A DNA stretch of 41,115 nt from Polyangiaceae bacterium (GCA_016929495.1 JAFGIS010000419.1:1-41115), one strand, 5' to 3'. Shown: positions 16,698-26,434, counted from the stretch's first letter. Notes: generated from the sequence alone by a model not told the origin. Numbers and translations are program-made.

Positions 16698-18136
16698 TGA
16701 TGGCGGCTGACCATATCGTGCGTTTCGACAGCTTCGCCGACATCGACGCGTTCGTTGCGGCGACGCGTACGGCCGTTTTCGTGCGGGCCGTCGATCAACT
16801 GCTGCTCATTCGGCCCGAGAAGACGCTCGGCGTGAACGAGACGGCCACCGCCATTTTGACTGCTCTGTACGACCGAGGCTCGCGCGGCTCCGAGTCGGCG
16901 CTCGCGGCCGTGGCTCGGCGCTACCGGATCGCGGTCGAACGCGTTCGCGCCGATGCTTCGGAGCTGCTCGGCACCATCCGCGCCATGATGCGCGACGACT
17001 TCGCTGACCATCCGCACGTGCGCCGGGTCGGGTTCGACCGCAAGCGGATACGGTTTCCGGTCATGGCCGAGATTGCGCTCACCTACCGCTGTCAGAACCG
17101 CTGTGCGTTCTGCTACGCGGCGAGCCCCACCCGGACGGACGAGGCGCGGCCCATGTCCACCCGGCAAGTGAGGCGCATCATGGACCGGATCTTCCACGAG
17201 GCGCACGTGCCCTCGTTGAGCTTCACGGGCGGGGAATCGACGCTCCGGACCGATCTATGCGAGCTGGTAGCGTACGGCGCAACGCTCGGCTTTCGCATGA
17301 ACCTCATCACCAACGGCGTCCGCCTGGCAGACGCCGACTACCTGGGACGGCTCGTGGGTGCGGGCCTCGCCTCGGCTCAGGTGTCGCTCGAGGCAGACCA
17401 CGCTGCACTTCACGACGCCATCGTCGGACGCCCTGGAGCTTTTGCCGCCACCGTGCGCGGCGTCGAGAACCTGCACGCTGCGGGCCTTCACGTGCACACC
17501 AACACCACGCTGTGCCGCTCGAATCTCGACCGCGCTCCGGACGTCATCCGGTTCGTGGCGCGAAGCCTCGGCCTTCGCACCCTGTCGATGAACTTCCTCA
17601 TCCGCACGGGCTCGGGCCTGACCGACGAGGCTCCCGTGACCTATGCCGAAGTCGCAGCGCTGCTGCCAGGATTGGTCGAAACCGCACGTGACGAGCACAT
17701 CAAATATGTCTGGTACTCGCCCCTGCCATACTGCCTGCTCAACCCCGTTCTCATCGGGCAGGGCGCAAAATCCTGCGCGTGCGTGAGCGGGATCCTCTCG
17801 GTGAGTCCCACGGGACAGCTCTTGCCCTGCTCCTCGTTCCAGCAGGGGCTCGGGTCGCTGCTCGAGCGCTCCTACGAGGAGCTTCTCGAGAGCCCTGCCG
17901 CACGCTACTGGCGCGAGCGCGAGTATCTGCCGCCGCCGTGCCACGGGTGCGCTGATGTGGACGTGTGCGGCGGGGGCTGCCCGCTCTACTGGGATGCGGT
18001 GGGCTCGTTCCGGGAGATCCCGCGGACCGAAGGCCAGTCGTCCGAGCTCGCGGCCCGCTGGCGCCACGCGCGGCATCGTGGATTGAGCTTTGGAGTACCG
18101 CGGCCGCTCGAGATGGCTGACCAGGGAGGCGCGTGA
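16697..18136 (+). CDS. Radical SAM/SPASM peptide-modifying enzyme with N-terminal PqqD-like domain
   Basis: A 479-residue enzyme starting at ATG 16697, inside the preceding stop (TGATG). Residues about 20-95 look like a PqqD/RRE fold (LLLIRPEKTLGVNETATAIL), the domain that binds RiPP leader peptides. The radical SAM core has Cys132-x3-Cys136-x2-Cys139 (CQNRCAFCY) and a GGE motif (SFTGGEST). The SPASM region has Cys362-x10-Gly-x4-Cys378, then Cys415-x2-Cys418-x5-Cys424-x3-Cys428 for auxiliary iron-sulfur clusters, but lacks the usual last Cys. SPASM enzymes of this type make thioether or other crosslinks in Cys-rich peptides. The substrate here is inferred to be the adjacent Cys tail. Confidence 0.9.
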   Translation: MMAADHIVRFDSFADIDAFVAATRTAVFVRAVDQLLLIRPEKTLGVNETATAILTALYDRGSRGSESALAAVARRYRIAVERVRADASELLGTIRAMMRDDFADHPHVRRVGFDRKRIRFPVMAEIALTYRCQNRCAFCYAASPTRTDEARPMSTRQVRRIMDRIFHEAHVPSLSFTGGESTLRTDLCELVAYGATLGFRMNLITNGVRLADADYLGRLVGAGLASAQVSLEADHAALHDAIVGRPGAFAATVRGVENLHAAGLHVHTNTTLCRSNLDRAPDVIRFVARSLGLRTLSMNFLIRTGSGLTDEAPVTYAEVAALLPGLVETARDEHIKYVWYSPLPYCLLNPVLIGQGAKSCACVSGILSVSPTGQLLPCSSFQQGLGSLLERSYEELLESPAARYWREREYLPPPCHGCADVDVCGGGCPLYWDAVGSFREIPRTEGQSSELAARWRHARHRGLSFGVPRPLEMADQGGA

Positions 18137-19377
18137 TGGGAAACCTCGCAGGCTTCGCAGCCTACGTGGACGACCGCAAGCGGGTAGTCGCGCAGGTCGA
18201 AAAGCGGCTTCTGGACTTGCAGAAGAAGTACGAGTCGTTCTTCCAGGAAGTATCCGCCGTTCGGCGCTCCGAGCTCGCCCAGCTCAGCGCGCACTTCGCC
18301 GAGCGGCGGGGTCGGCTTCCCGACGGGCTCGACACGAGTCTCGATGCCGCGAAGGCCGAGGCCGGCGCACACTGGGCGCGGACTCTGGCCGCGCACGAGG
18401 CCGAACATGCAAGGTATGCGGCCGAGGCCGAAGCCGCGCGTTCGGCGGCTCTCGCGATCGAGCAGGAGGCGCACCAGGAAAACGTCGATCTGGACGCCGA
18501 AGAGGAAGAGCTCAAAGCGCGCAGCGAGCGCGTCTGCGCGGACATCCAGAGCTTCACGGCGCGCATCCGCGAGGCCTCCAGAGGACTGGGATTCATCTTT
18601 CGCCTACCGGAGCTCCGGTCGCTGCAGGCGGAGCGGCAGCGCCTCGAGCGCGAGCAGCTCGACCTCGCGGCCCGTATCGAAGCACTGCGCGCCCGCTGGG
18701 AGGAGCGCGCCCCGCAGCATCGCGAACGCGCCGCCGAGCAGGAGGCCCAATGGGTCGCCCTCACGGCCAAGGCCCAGCGAGAGCAGACGCAGATCGAGTA
18801 TCTGCTGGAGGCCGCGGACCAGCTCGTGGCGCAGACGGCGCTCGAGCGGGTCCTGTTCGAGCGTGTCCCGGAGGGCCCTGCCGAGGGCGCTCCCAACTCC
18901 AACTGTCCTCGGTGCGGCGTCCTCAACACAGCACGCTTCTTCTGTGCCATCTGTGCGGCGCGGCTCAGCACCGATCGACCGGATCTAGAAGGAAGCCTGC
19001 TGGAGGTCGCCGAGCTCAATCAACACTTCGAGCGGTTTTCCGAGGGTATGCGCGCCTGTCAGGAGCTCATCGGCCTGGTGCGCGGGATCCGCTCGGGCCT
19101 GCAGTCGTTCGCGCGGAGCGTCCAGTCCATGGTCGCGACACAGGAGAGGTACCCCGTGCGCGCTTTGAGGATCGACGTGCCGCCTGCAGTGGTCGAACAA
19201 GGCAGGCAATTCGATGCTCTGCTCGCGGCCGTTTCCGATCCCCAGCAGCTTCATCCGGCGGCCTTCGCGGCCATGGTCGGTCGAGCCAGCGCTGCCTTCG
19301 GCCAGGAAGCGCTCAAGCACTACTTCGAGACCATGGGTCACGAGCTGTCCGTTCAGGCCAAGGCGCAGTGGGGATGA
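18136..19377 (+). CDS. Coiled-coil protein with central zinc ribbon, radical SAM operon
   Basis: A 413-residue soluble protein from ATG 18136, overlapping the previous TGA, with GGGAGG upstream. Residues about 1-240 are rich in Glu, Arg, Ala and Leu and are predicted to form long coiled coils. A zinc ribbon follows, Cys257-PR-Cys260 and Cys270-AI-Cys273 with 9 residues between the pairs. A C-terminal helical domain (about 285-413) ends in LKHYFETMGHELSVQAKAQWG. There is no signal peptide. I do not recognise a family. Its place in the operon suggests a scaffold or accessory protein of the modification system; that is inference. Confidence 0.8.
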   Translation: MGNLAGFAAYVDDRKRVVAQVEKRLLDLQKKYESFFQEVSAVRRSELAQLSAHFAERRGRLPDGLDTSLDAAKAEAGAHWARTLAAHEAEHARYAAEAEAARSAALAIEQEAHQENVDLDAEEEELKARSERVCADIQSFTARIREASRGLGFIFRLPELRSLQAERQRLEREQLDLAARIEALRARWEERAPQHRERAAEQEAQWVALTAKAQREQTQIEYLLEAADQLVAQTALERVLFERVPEGPAEGAPNSNCPRCGVLNTARFFCAICAARLSTDRPDLEGSLLEVAELNQHFERFSEGMRACQELIGLVRGIRSGLQSFARSVQSMVATQERYPVRALRIDVPPAVVEQGRQFDALLAAVSDPQQLHPAAFAAMVGRASAAFGQEALKHYFETMGHELSVQAKAQWG

Positions 19378-19378
19378 C

Positions 19379-19900
19379 ATGAAGCGGCTCGCCGGGCTCT
19401 TGTGCATGACGTTCGGCGCGGCACCGGGGCTGCTGGGCCTTCTGTTCCTCGTGGGTGCGGCCGGCCAGATGCGCCGGCTGGTCGTGGGCGCGATCCTGCT
19501 CGCCAGCGCGGCCGCCCTGGTACTGTTCGGTTCGCGACTGGCGGCCCGTGCACGGCTCGAGTCGCCCGAAGTACTCGTGCCCGAGCTCCTGCGGCTCGCC
19601 GAGCTCGGCTCGGGCGCCATCACCGAGGCCCAGGTCGTGGCGGCGCTCGGCGATCGGGCCCGGCTCGGCTTGAAGCTCCTTCAGACTATGGTGTCGGCCG
19701 GTGAGTGCCGCAGGGAGCTGCGTGAGGGTAGGTTCGCGTTCGTTTTCCACGAGCTCTTGCCGCATCTGGTCGTGCGCCGTTGTCGCTTCTGTGGCTTCGA
19801 GTCCCCACTCAACCGCCCTGACGCCGACGCAGCGTGTCCGAGCTGCGGCGGGCAGCTGGTGTTCGTGCGAGGTCCAGGGGCTGGTCCTGGAGCGTCCTAA
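19379..19900 (+). CDS. Small membrane protein with winged-helix-like region and zinc ribbon
   Basis: A 173-residue protein starting at ATG 19379, 1 bp after the previous stop. Two membrane segments lie at about 5-28 and 32-55. The soluble part (about 60-130) reads like a small winged-helix domain (ELLRLAELGSGAITEAQVVA, then LGLKLLQTMVSAGECRRELR). A zinc ribbon closes it, Cys135-x2-Cys138 and Cys153-x2-Cys156. The stop is TAA. No family is recognised. It is the last gene of the operon and, like its neighbour, carries a CxxC pair ribbon, suggesting the two work together. Confidence 0.8.
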   Translation: MKRLAGLLCMTFGAAPGLLGLLFLVGAAGQMRRLVVGAILLASAAALVLFGSRLAARARLESPEVLVPELLRLAELGSGAITEAQVVAALGDRARLGLKLLQTMVSAGECRRELREGRFAFVFHELLPHLVVRRCRFCGFESPLNRPDADAACPSCGGQLVFVRGPGAGPGAS

Positions 19901-19949
19901 TCCAAGGGCCGGAAACTTCCAGAAAGCCCTGGAGGGTCGCCGTTGCGCT

Positions 19950-19968
19950 CCCTGTCTCGAGGACAGGG
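19950..19968 (-). terminator. Hairpin terminator between convergent genes
   Basis: CCCTGTC (19950-19956) pairs with GACAGGG (19962-19968) around a 5-nt loop. It lies 2 bp beyond the minus-strand TAG stop at 19973-19971 and serves the S8 protease, possibly also the plus-strand operon. No clear T-tract follows. Confidence 0.55.
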
Positions 19969-19970
19969 CG

Positions 19971-21965
19971 CTAGGCCACGCCCAACCTCAGTGTGAAGGC
20001 GCGCAGCGTGCCTTCGTCGCGGGCGACATCGTCAGCGACTTCGAGCGTCCAACGACCGGCGGGCGAGCGGCCTAGGCAGGCTGCCAGGGCCGGGGTGTTG
20101 ACCGCGTCGAAGCTGGCGTTGAGGTTGCGCGTGGACGACGCCGCACGGTCGTGCAGCACAATGGGTTTCACCTGCATGGCTCGCGGCGGTACCAGTCTGA
20201 TACGCAGGTCCCCGATCCAGGTGTGATCCAGATTCACGCCGACCTCGAGCGACGCCAAGGGCGCGCTCGAAGCGATGGTGAGTCCCAGGCGTGCCTTCTT
20301 GAAATCGCGGATGGGGACGACCTCGGAGGCCTGATGCACCTGAAGCGCCCTGTCGGCAGAAGGCTTGGCCAGCTCCACTGCCCGCGCCGCGTTCAAGCGC
20401 CCGTGGCCGTAGAGCTTGCTGTGGCCGTGCTCGTCGTACTCTCCAGCGCGCAGATCGATGCGGTCGCAGCAGCGCCGCATCACGTCGCGCACCTGGTCCC
20501 ATCGGAGCTCCGGGTTCCTGGCGAGTATCAACGCGGCGACCCCCGCTGCGCCCGGGCAGGCGCTCGAGGTTCCGCCGAAGCTGTTCGTGTACGCGCCCGA
20601 ACCGTCCCCCAGCCGCTCGCTGCCCCAGTTGTACCCGAGCCCCCCAGTGCGGTCGGTGGTCCAGATGCCCGGGGTGACGGAAGCGTACAGGTGATTGCTC
20701 GGGAAGCAGCAGAAGACGGCCGCCCCGAAATCGCTGTAGGGAGCTTTCTTGCCGCGATCGTCGCAGGCCGCCACGGCCAGCACCCGCGGATTGGACGCGT
20801 AGCCGTCGTTGTCGACGCTCTCGTTGCCATTGCCGGCCGCGAACAGCACCACACAGCCGCGACCGTTCCGCCCCTGGGTGACGGCGTATTCGATGGCGAG
20901 CCGGGTGCTGTCGGGTAGCGGCTCCACGTGGCGGTGGAGCGGGTCGTCCGGGTTCTCGAAGTCTCCGTCGCTCGGACCCCAGCTGCAGGAGATCACATCG
21001 GCGCCGTGGTCGACCGCCCACACGAAGGCATCGGCCTCATGCTGTGACCCCAGACCCGATGCCAGGCGAATGGGCATCAGACGAGCCTTCGGAGCCACGC
21101 CCGCCGCGTTGAACTGACCCGCGGCACAGGCCACGCCGGCGCACGCCGTCCCGTGATCGTCGCGGATCCCTTTCGGCCGGGGATCGTCGAGTCCGCGCGT
21201 GACGTCGCGCGGGGCCACGATCTTCAGTGGTGCTCGGAACTCCTCGTGATCGATGTCCACCCCGTCGTCGATGACCGCGAGCACGATGCCTTCCCCCTGG
21301 CTCAGCGTCCACGCCGCCTCCACGTTCGCGTGCGCGTCGACGTCGGCCGAACCAATGCGCGTTCGCTTCAAGTGCCACTGCTGCGCAAAAGCCCCTCGCG
21401 CACGAGTCTCCCGGACCAGCTCGGGATGGCACAGCTGTACGTGTCTCTCTGCCAGCAGGCGCGCTGCGACCTCAAACACCTCCCTGCCCGTGCGCGGCTG
21501 GGCGTTCACGAAGTACGCGTTGGGCGCGTAGCCGAGCTCGCGCTTCACGCTGAGCCCGTACCGCTTGAGTATCTGCAGACAACGCCGCGAGCTCACGTCG
21601 GGGTCGAACTGGATGAAGAAGTTCTCCGTGTACAGGTAGTGCCTGCCAGAATTGCGTTCGACCAGCACACGGCCCGCAAACTCGATGGCATCGTCTCGTC
21701 TCAGAGTAGCGCGTGCCCGATCCCGCCGGGCCCGTGCACCACGCTCCTCTTTGACGCGGAGCACCTGCACGCCTGCCTCCGCGTAGTCGGCGACGGACTC
21801 GAATTCTCGGAGCGCATCGCGGCTTTGCCGCCGCAGAGGCGTGCCGCCGAAGCTGCGCTCGAAGGCCAGGCGGCCGCGATTCGCCGTCCGGATCACCAGG
21901 TGTGAAGGGCTCTCCGTCAAGCGCAATGCCGGTCGTTTGCTGCCCGCGTAGTAGACATTGACCAT
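19971..21965 (-). CDS. Subtilisin-like (S8) serine protease with C-terminal P domain
   Basis: A 664-residue protease. The catalytic triad is Asp233 (VIDDGVDIDH), His271 (DDHGTACAGV) and Ser467 (GGTSSACPGAAG). The oxyanion Asn is in FAAGNGNE. Residues about 560-664 form a proprotein-convertase P domain (LGLTIASSAPLASLEVGVNL, HTWIGDLRIRL, AGRWTLEVADDV). The first 200 residues are a propeptide-like or novel domain beginning MVNVYYAGSKRPALRL. There is no signal peptide, which is odd for this architecture. The layout resembles kexin-like proteases that cut after basic residues, but specificity cannot be read here. It is convergent with the radical SAM operon and follows the trypsin-like gene by 144 bp. 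Confidence 0.92.
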   Translation of the reverse strand: MVNVYYAGSKRPALRLTESPSHLVIRTANRGRLAFERSFGGTPLRRQSRDALREFESVADYAEAGVQVLRVKEERGARARRDRARATLRRDDAIEFAGRVLVERNSGRHYLYTENFFIQFDPDVSSRRCLQILKRYGLSVKRELGYAPNAYFVNAQPRTGREVFEVAARLLAERHVQLCHPELVRETRARGAFAQQWHLKRTRIGSADVDAHANVEAAWTLSQGEGIVLAVIDDGVDIDHEEFRAPLKIVAPRDVTRGLDDPRPKGIRDDHGTACAGVACAAGQFNAAGVAPKARLMPIRLASGLGSQHEADAFVWAVDHGADVISCSWGPSDGDFENPDDPLHRHVEPLPDSTRLAIEYAVTQGRNGRGCVVLFAAGNGNESVDNDGYASNPRVLAVAACDDRGKKAPYSDFGAAVFCCFPSNHLYASVTPGIWTTDRTGGLGYNWGSERLGDGSGAYTNSFGGTSSACPGAAGVAALILARNPELRWDQVRDVMRRCCDRIDLRAGEYDEHGHSKLYGHGRLNAARAVELAKPSADRALQVHQASEVVPIRDFKKARLGLTIASSAPLASLEVGVNLDHTWIGDLRIRLVPPRAMQVKPIVLHDRAASSTRNLNASFDAVNTPALAACLGRSPAGRWTLEVADDVARDEGTLRAFTLRLGVA

Positions 21966-22109
21966 ACTCGTCCATCCTCACTGGTGCTGCCGGTTGTGTC
22001 CGCCCGTGTCGAAGCCATCCGCACCGCAAGCCTGCACGCGGTCAAGCCCGACCGTGCGCGCCAGGCCTCTGCGCTTGCGCCGGGACTCCGGCGGTCCCTG
22101 AGCGGGCCT

Positions 22110-23129
22110 CTACCGGGCCATGCACGCTCTGATCCACGGCACGTAGTTCTTGACCCTGGTGTACACCCCGTAGCGATTCGGGCGTGCACAGCCGATACCG
22201 AAGCTGACGATCCCTGCCTGTTCCCACTGGCCGCCCGCTCCTTTGATCAGCAGCGGCCCGCCGCTGTCACCCTGGCAGGAATCCTTGCCGCCCTGCGCCA
22301 GCCCGGCGCACAGCATGTTGCTCGTGATGGTGACATGGTCCGGCTGGTAGCCGGCTTGACACACGCTGTTGGTCACGAGCGGCACCAACACCTCCTGGAG
22401 CTTCGATGACGCCGGGCCCCCTTCTTTCAGGTAGCCCCATCCGACGACGACCGAGTCCCCGACTAGCTCGTTCGCTGCTTCATGAAGCGCCACGCCCGGC
22501 AGTCCCGCGGAATCGTCCAGCTCCACCAATGCCACATCGTTGTCGTTGGTGTCCGGGTCGTAGTCGGCGTGGTTGAGAACGTCCTTGACCGGGATGACTC
22601 TGCCTGCGCTCGTGCTGAGGTCACGCCGCCCCGTGATGACGAGCTCGCCCGTCAATACCTGGCAGTGCGCCGCCGTCAAAACCCAGCGATCGCCGATCAG
22701 CGATCCACCGCAGTACTGGCGGGGCTTCTCTCGCGTGCCAGAGGCCAAGGCCACCGTGAAGCCGAAGTCGCCTTCCTTGGCAGTTTCGCCGCCGACGATC
22801 CTCGTCTCGCGCCTGCTCAGATCCCGTTTCCTGTCCGTGCGTGTCGGCTTCGCCGCGCACGCGGCGGCGGTGGACGAGGCGTCCGAAGGCGGGCTCGTTT
22901 GCGGCGCGGATGACGTCGGAGGCTGGGTCGTCTGCGGCCGCGCTGAGGCTGAAGGTGAAGTGGGCTGAACCGGGGAGGGCGGTCTTCCCTGCCCGTCCTC
23001 TTTGCACGCCCACTGCGCGGCAGCGACCACGGTGGCCGCCACGCATCCTGCGAGCCGGGTTCGAAACACGCGGCCCAGATGGTTCGTCGCACGGGACGGG
23101 TGGCTTGAACCCATGACTGGCATCGTCAT
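22110..23129 (-). CDS. Trypsin-like (S1) serine protease, probable lipoprotein
   Basis: A 339-residue exported protease. A basic N terminus and hydrophobic stretch end at Cys42, so it is probably a lipoprotein although the lipobox (QWAC) is not canonical. A Pro/Ser/Thr-rich linker follows to about residue 90. The zymogen cleavage site is Arg110 before IVGG. Catalytic residues are His155 (LTAAHC), Asp198 (NDNDVALVEL) and Ser289 (SCQGDSGGP). Asp283, six residues before the Ser, predicts trypsin-like cleavage after Arg or Lys. Conserved WGWG-type (VVVGWGYL) and C-terminal VYTRVKNYVPWI blocks are present. ATG at 23111 is an alternative start. It is upstream of, and in line with, the S8 gene. Confidence 0.92.
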   Translation of the reverse strand: MTMPVMGSSHPSRATNHLGRVFRTRLAGCVAATVVAAAQWACKEDGQGRPPSPVQPTSPSASARPQTTQPPTSSAPQTSPPSDASSTAAACAAKPTRTDRKRDLSRRETRIVGGETAKEGDFGFTVALASGTREKPRQYCGGSLIGDRWVLTAAHCQVLTGELVITGRRDLSTSAGRVIPVKDVLNHADYDPDTNDNDVALVELDDSAGLPGVALHEAANELVGDSVVVGWGYLKEGGPASSKLQEVLVPLVTNSVCQAGYQPDHVTITSNMLCAGLAQGGKDSCQGDSGGPLLIKGAGGQWEQAGIVSFGIGCARPNRYGVYTRVKNYVPWIRACMAR

Positions 23130-23274
23130 CCCTGCATCTCCTCTCGCGCTGACCCTCGGGTCGGCGTTGGCACGACCAGATCGGCTCCCGAACGGTCGCA
23201 GTAGACGTCAGTTGTCCCGCCAGAGCAAGCCTGTCCGCGTCGGTGCTGGCCTTTGACCGCCGGAACGCTGCCCA

Positions 23275-23436
23275 TCAGGTCACAATCCACGGGCCGGTCG
23301 TGCGTACCAACGGCTCGCCGCCGGCGAAATCGTTCGAGACCCTCCCGCGGGCGGGCATGTCCCGGCGAACGTGTTGAACGTTCTCGGAAGCCTCGTCCTG
23401 TGCCAGCCGGATCATGGTGGTTGGCTGAACGCTCAT
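23275..23436 (-). CDS. Possible small protein (53 residues)
   Basis: An open frame from ATG 23436 with GGAAG about 10 bp upstream. The product begins MSVQPTTMIRLAQDEASENV and ends TTGPWIVT. Third codon positions are mostly G or C, as in real genes here. The frame stays open upstream, so the start may lie further 5' (for example TTG or GTG codons near 23460-23500). It is 88 bp after gcvP on the same strand. I recognise no family. The rest of the gcvP to S1-protease gap (23130-23524) shows nothing else. Confidence 0.4.
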   Translation of the reverse strand: MSVQPTTMIRLAQDEASENVQHVRRDMPARGRVSNDFAGGEPLVRTTGPWIVT

Positions 23437-23524
23437 CAGCGCCTGCTTCCAGTCGATCCAGCGATCGTCACCCAATCCCGCGGCAACGTGCTCTCTCCCC
23501 GAGCCTCCCACGCGCAGACCTTCA

Positions 23525-26434
23525 TCAACGCGTCGGCAGTTCGTGACCGCCAGCCTCGGGTGCCTTCTCCGGCGCAGGCCAGACGGCGACCAGATGCCGG
23601 TCTCCGCCGGCATTGTCGATGCGCCCGACCGCCGGCCAGTACTTGTGCTCACGAGTCCATGGCGCCGGGAAGGCAGCCTGCTGCCGCGCGTAGGGCCGCT
23701 TCCATTCGTCGGCCGTCACGCACTCGGCCGTGTGCGGGGCGCCTCGCAGTACGCTATCTGCCGCATTGCCGCGGCCCTCTTCCAGCTCGCGGATCTCCTC
23801 GCGGATGGCGATCATCGCATCGCAGAACCGGTCGAGCTCCGCCTTGGATTCGCTTTCCGTCGGCTCGATCATCAGCGTACCCGGAACCGGGAAAGACATC
23901 GTCGGCGCATGGAACCCGTAATCCATCAAGCGCTTCGCGATGTCCTCCACCTCCACGCCGGCGCTCCTCTTGAACGGACGCGTGTCGATGATGAACTCGT
24001 GAGCGCAGTGGCCGCTGTCGCCGAGATACACGACCGAGTAGTGTCCCGAGAGCCTCCGCGCCATGTAGTTGGCGTTGAGGATGGCGACCTGGGATGCCCG
24101 TTTGAGCCCGGCAGAGCCCATCATCGCAACGTACATCCACGCGATGGGGAGAATGCCGGCGCTGCCAAGCGGCGCTGCCGCCACGGGACCGATCCCGGGC
24201 CGAGCCCGGAAATCGTTGGGATGGCTCGGAAGAAACGCCTCCAGTCCCCTGGCAACGGCAACGGCGCCGACGCCCGGCCCGCCCCCACCATGTGGCATCG
24301 CGAACGTCTTGTGCAGGTTGAGATGGCACACGTCCGCACCGTAGTCCCCTGGCCGGCACAGGCCCACCTGAGCGTTCATGTTGGCACCGTCGAGGTACAC
24401 GAGCCCCCCGAACTCGTGAACGATGTCGCAAATCTCGCGCACGGATGACTCGAACACACCATGCGTCGATGGATAGGTCAGCATGAGGGCGGCGAGCGAG
24501 CTCGAGTGCGCTTCGGCCTTCGCACGCAGATCTGCAATGTCGACATTGCCCTTCTTGTCGCAGGCGACGGTCACGACGTTCATGCCGGCCATGACCGCGC
24601 TCGCTGGATTCGTGCCGTGCGCGGAGACAGGGATCAAACAGACGTCCCGCTGCTGACCGTGCGCCGCGTGGAAGCCACGCACCGCGAGCAGCCCCGTGTA
24701 CTCACCCTGCGCGCCGGAATTCGGCTGCAACGTCACGGCGTCGAGCCCGGTGATCTCGGCCAACCAGCGCTCCAGATCCTCAACGAGCTCCGCATAGCCG
24801 CGCGATTGCTCCGGAGACACGAACGGGTGCAGGTTCGCGAACGCCGGCCACGTGATCGGCAACATCGCGCTCGTCGGGTTGAGTTTCATCGTGCACGAGC
24901 CGAGAGCAATCATCGACGTCGTCAGCGACAGGTCGCGGCTCTCGAGCCTGCGCAGGTAGCGCAGCATCTCGTGCTCGGAGTGGTAGCTGTTGAACACCGG
25001 GTGGCCGAGGTAGCTGCTTCGACGAGCCAGCGGCTCGGGGAAAGCGAGGGCCCCGTCCTGACCGACGGCATGAACGTCCGGGCAAGGTCGGCTACCTGCA
25101 AACACCTCGAGCAGGTCACGAACGTCCTCGGCACCGACCGTCTCGTCGAGAGACACGCCGATCCCGCCGTCCGCGTAAGCGCGCAGGTTCATGTGGCGCT
25201 CACCGGCCCTGGCCAGCAGGGCGGCCTGAGGCTCGGCGCCCGGCAGGACCTTCAGCGTATCGAACCAAGGTTCTGGACCGACGCGATAGCCCAGCGCCTC
25301 GAGCGCACGGCCCAAAGTCACCGTCCAGGAGCGAATCCGCTCGGCGATCCGGCGTAGACCGGTGGGACCGTGATAACAGGCGTACATGGCGGCCACGATG
25401 GCGAGCAAGACCTGCGCCGTGCAGATGTTGCTCGTGGCCCGCTCGCGACGAATGTGCTGCTCGCGTGTCTGGATCGCCAGTCGCAGAGCGAGCTTGCCTT
25501 CACTGTCGCGGCTGATGCCGACCACTCGTCCTGGCATCAAACGCTTGAGCTCCTCCCGGGTCGACAGGAACGCCGCGTGAGGGCCGCCGAAGCCCATGGG
25601 AACGCCGAAGCGCTGGCTCGAGCCCACTGCAATGTCTGCCCCGAATTCTCCGGGTGGACGGATCAGGGTCAGCCCCAGAAGGTCCGTGGCGACGACCGCC
25701 AGCGCCTCGCCGGCATGCAGTCTCGAGACCAACTCCGAGTAGTCCTCGATCCGGCCATCGGTCGTCGGATATTGCAGGAGCGCGCCGCACAGGTCCTGGC
25801 GCGGTTCGCGTAGCCTCGTGCACGCCCCGACTTCGAGCTCGACCCCGGCGGCGAGCGCTCGTGTCCGGACGACCTCGATCGTCTGCGGGTGACAATCGTC
25901 ACTCACGAAGAACCGACGCCGCCCGCGCGAAGCGGCCACGCACATCGACATCGCCTCGGCGGCGGCGGTGGCTTCATCGAGCAGCGATGCGTTCGCTATC
26001 GCCAGCGCCGTCAGGTCCGAGACCATGGTCTGGAAGCTGAGCAGAGCCTCCAGCCGGCCCTGGGCGATCTCTGCCTGGTACGGCGTGTACTGCGTGTAGT
26101 AGCCGGGGTTCTCCAGCACGTTGCGCTGGATGACGCTCGGCGTGACCGTTCCATAGTAGCCGGTTCCGATGTAGGAACGGAACACCTGGTTCTTGGCAGC
26201 GATCCCGCGAAGCCGCGCGAGCGCCCGGTGTTCGGGCTGGGGGGGCTCGATCTCGAGTGGCCGTCCGAGTGCAATCGCAGGGGGAACTGCGGCTCCAGAC
26301 AGGCTCTCGAGCGATGGCTGCCCCAGCAGAGCCAGCATCTCTTGAATGGCCTGCGGGCTCGATCCGACGTGTCGTTCCAGGAACGAATCGGACAAGGACG
26401 CGTCTGTCCTTGCCGACGCTCTCTGGGCCGTCAT
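23525..26434 (-). CDS. gcvP: Glycine dehydrogenase (decarboxylating), P protein
   Basis: A 969-residue PLP enzyme that decarboxylates glycine and passes the aminomethyl group to the lipoyl arm of GcvH. It is the long, single-chain form (N- and C-halves fused). The N-terminal half has FLERHVGSS and the [20 protein letters not shown] block. The PLP lysine is Lys709 in [21 protein letters not shown] 26434 overlaps the gcvH stop (ATGA), implying translational coupling. A longer start at 26524 would run through gcvH and is unlikely. It is the last cleavage-system gene in the T-H-P order. Confidence 0.97.
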   Translation of the reverse strand: MTAQRASARTDASLSDSFLERHVGSSPQAIQEMLALLGQPSLESLSGAAVPPAIALGRPLEIEPPQPEHRALARLRGIAAKNQVFRSYIGTGYYGTVTPSVIQRNVLENPGYYTQYTPYQAEIAQGRLEALLSFQTMVSDLTALAIANASLLDEATAAAEAMSMCVAASRGRRRFFVSDDCHPQTIEVVRTRALAAGVELEVGACTRLREPRQDLCGALLQYPTTDGRIEDYSELVSRLHAGEALAVVATDLLGLTLIRPPGEFGADIAVGSSQRFGVPMGFGGPHAAFLSTREELKRLMPGRVVGISRDSEGKLALRLAIQTREQHIRRERATSNICTAQVLLAIVAAMYACYHGPTGLRRIAERIRSWTVTLGRALEALGYRVGPEPWFDTLKVLPGAEPQAALLARAGERHMNLRAYADGGIGVSLDETVGAEDVRDLLEVFAGSRPCPDVHAVGQDGALAFPEPLARRSSYLGHPVFNSYHSEHEMLRYLRRLESRDLSLTTSMIALGSCTMKLNPTSAMLPITWPAFANLHPFVSPEQSRGYAELVEDLERWLAEITGLDAVTLQPNSGAQGEYTGLLAVRGFHAAHGQQRDVCLIPVSAHGTNPASAVMAGMNVVTVACDKKGNVDIADLRAKAEAHSSSLAALMLTYPSTHGVFESSVREICDIVHEFGGLVYLDGANMNAQVGLCRPGDYGADVCHLNLHKTFAMPHGGGGPGVGAVAVARGLEAFLPSHPNDFRARPGIGPVAAAPLGSAGILPIAWMYVAMMGSAGLKRASQVAILNANYMARRLSGHYSVVYLGDSGHCAHEFIIDTRPFKRSAGVEVEDIAKRLMDYGFHAPTMSFPVPGTLMIEPTESESKAELDRFCDAMIAIREEIRELEEGRGNAADSVLRGAPHTAECVTADEWKRPYARQQAAFPAPWTREHKYWPAVGRIDNAGGDRHLVAVWPAPEKAPEAGGHELPTR

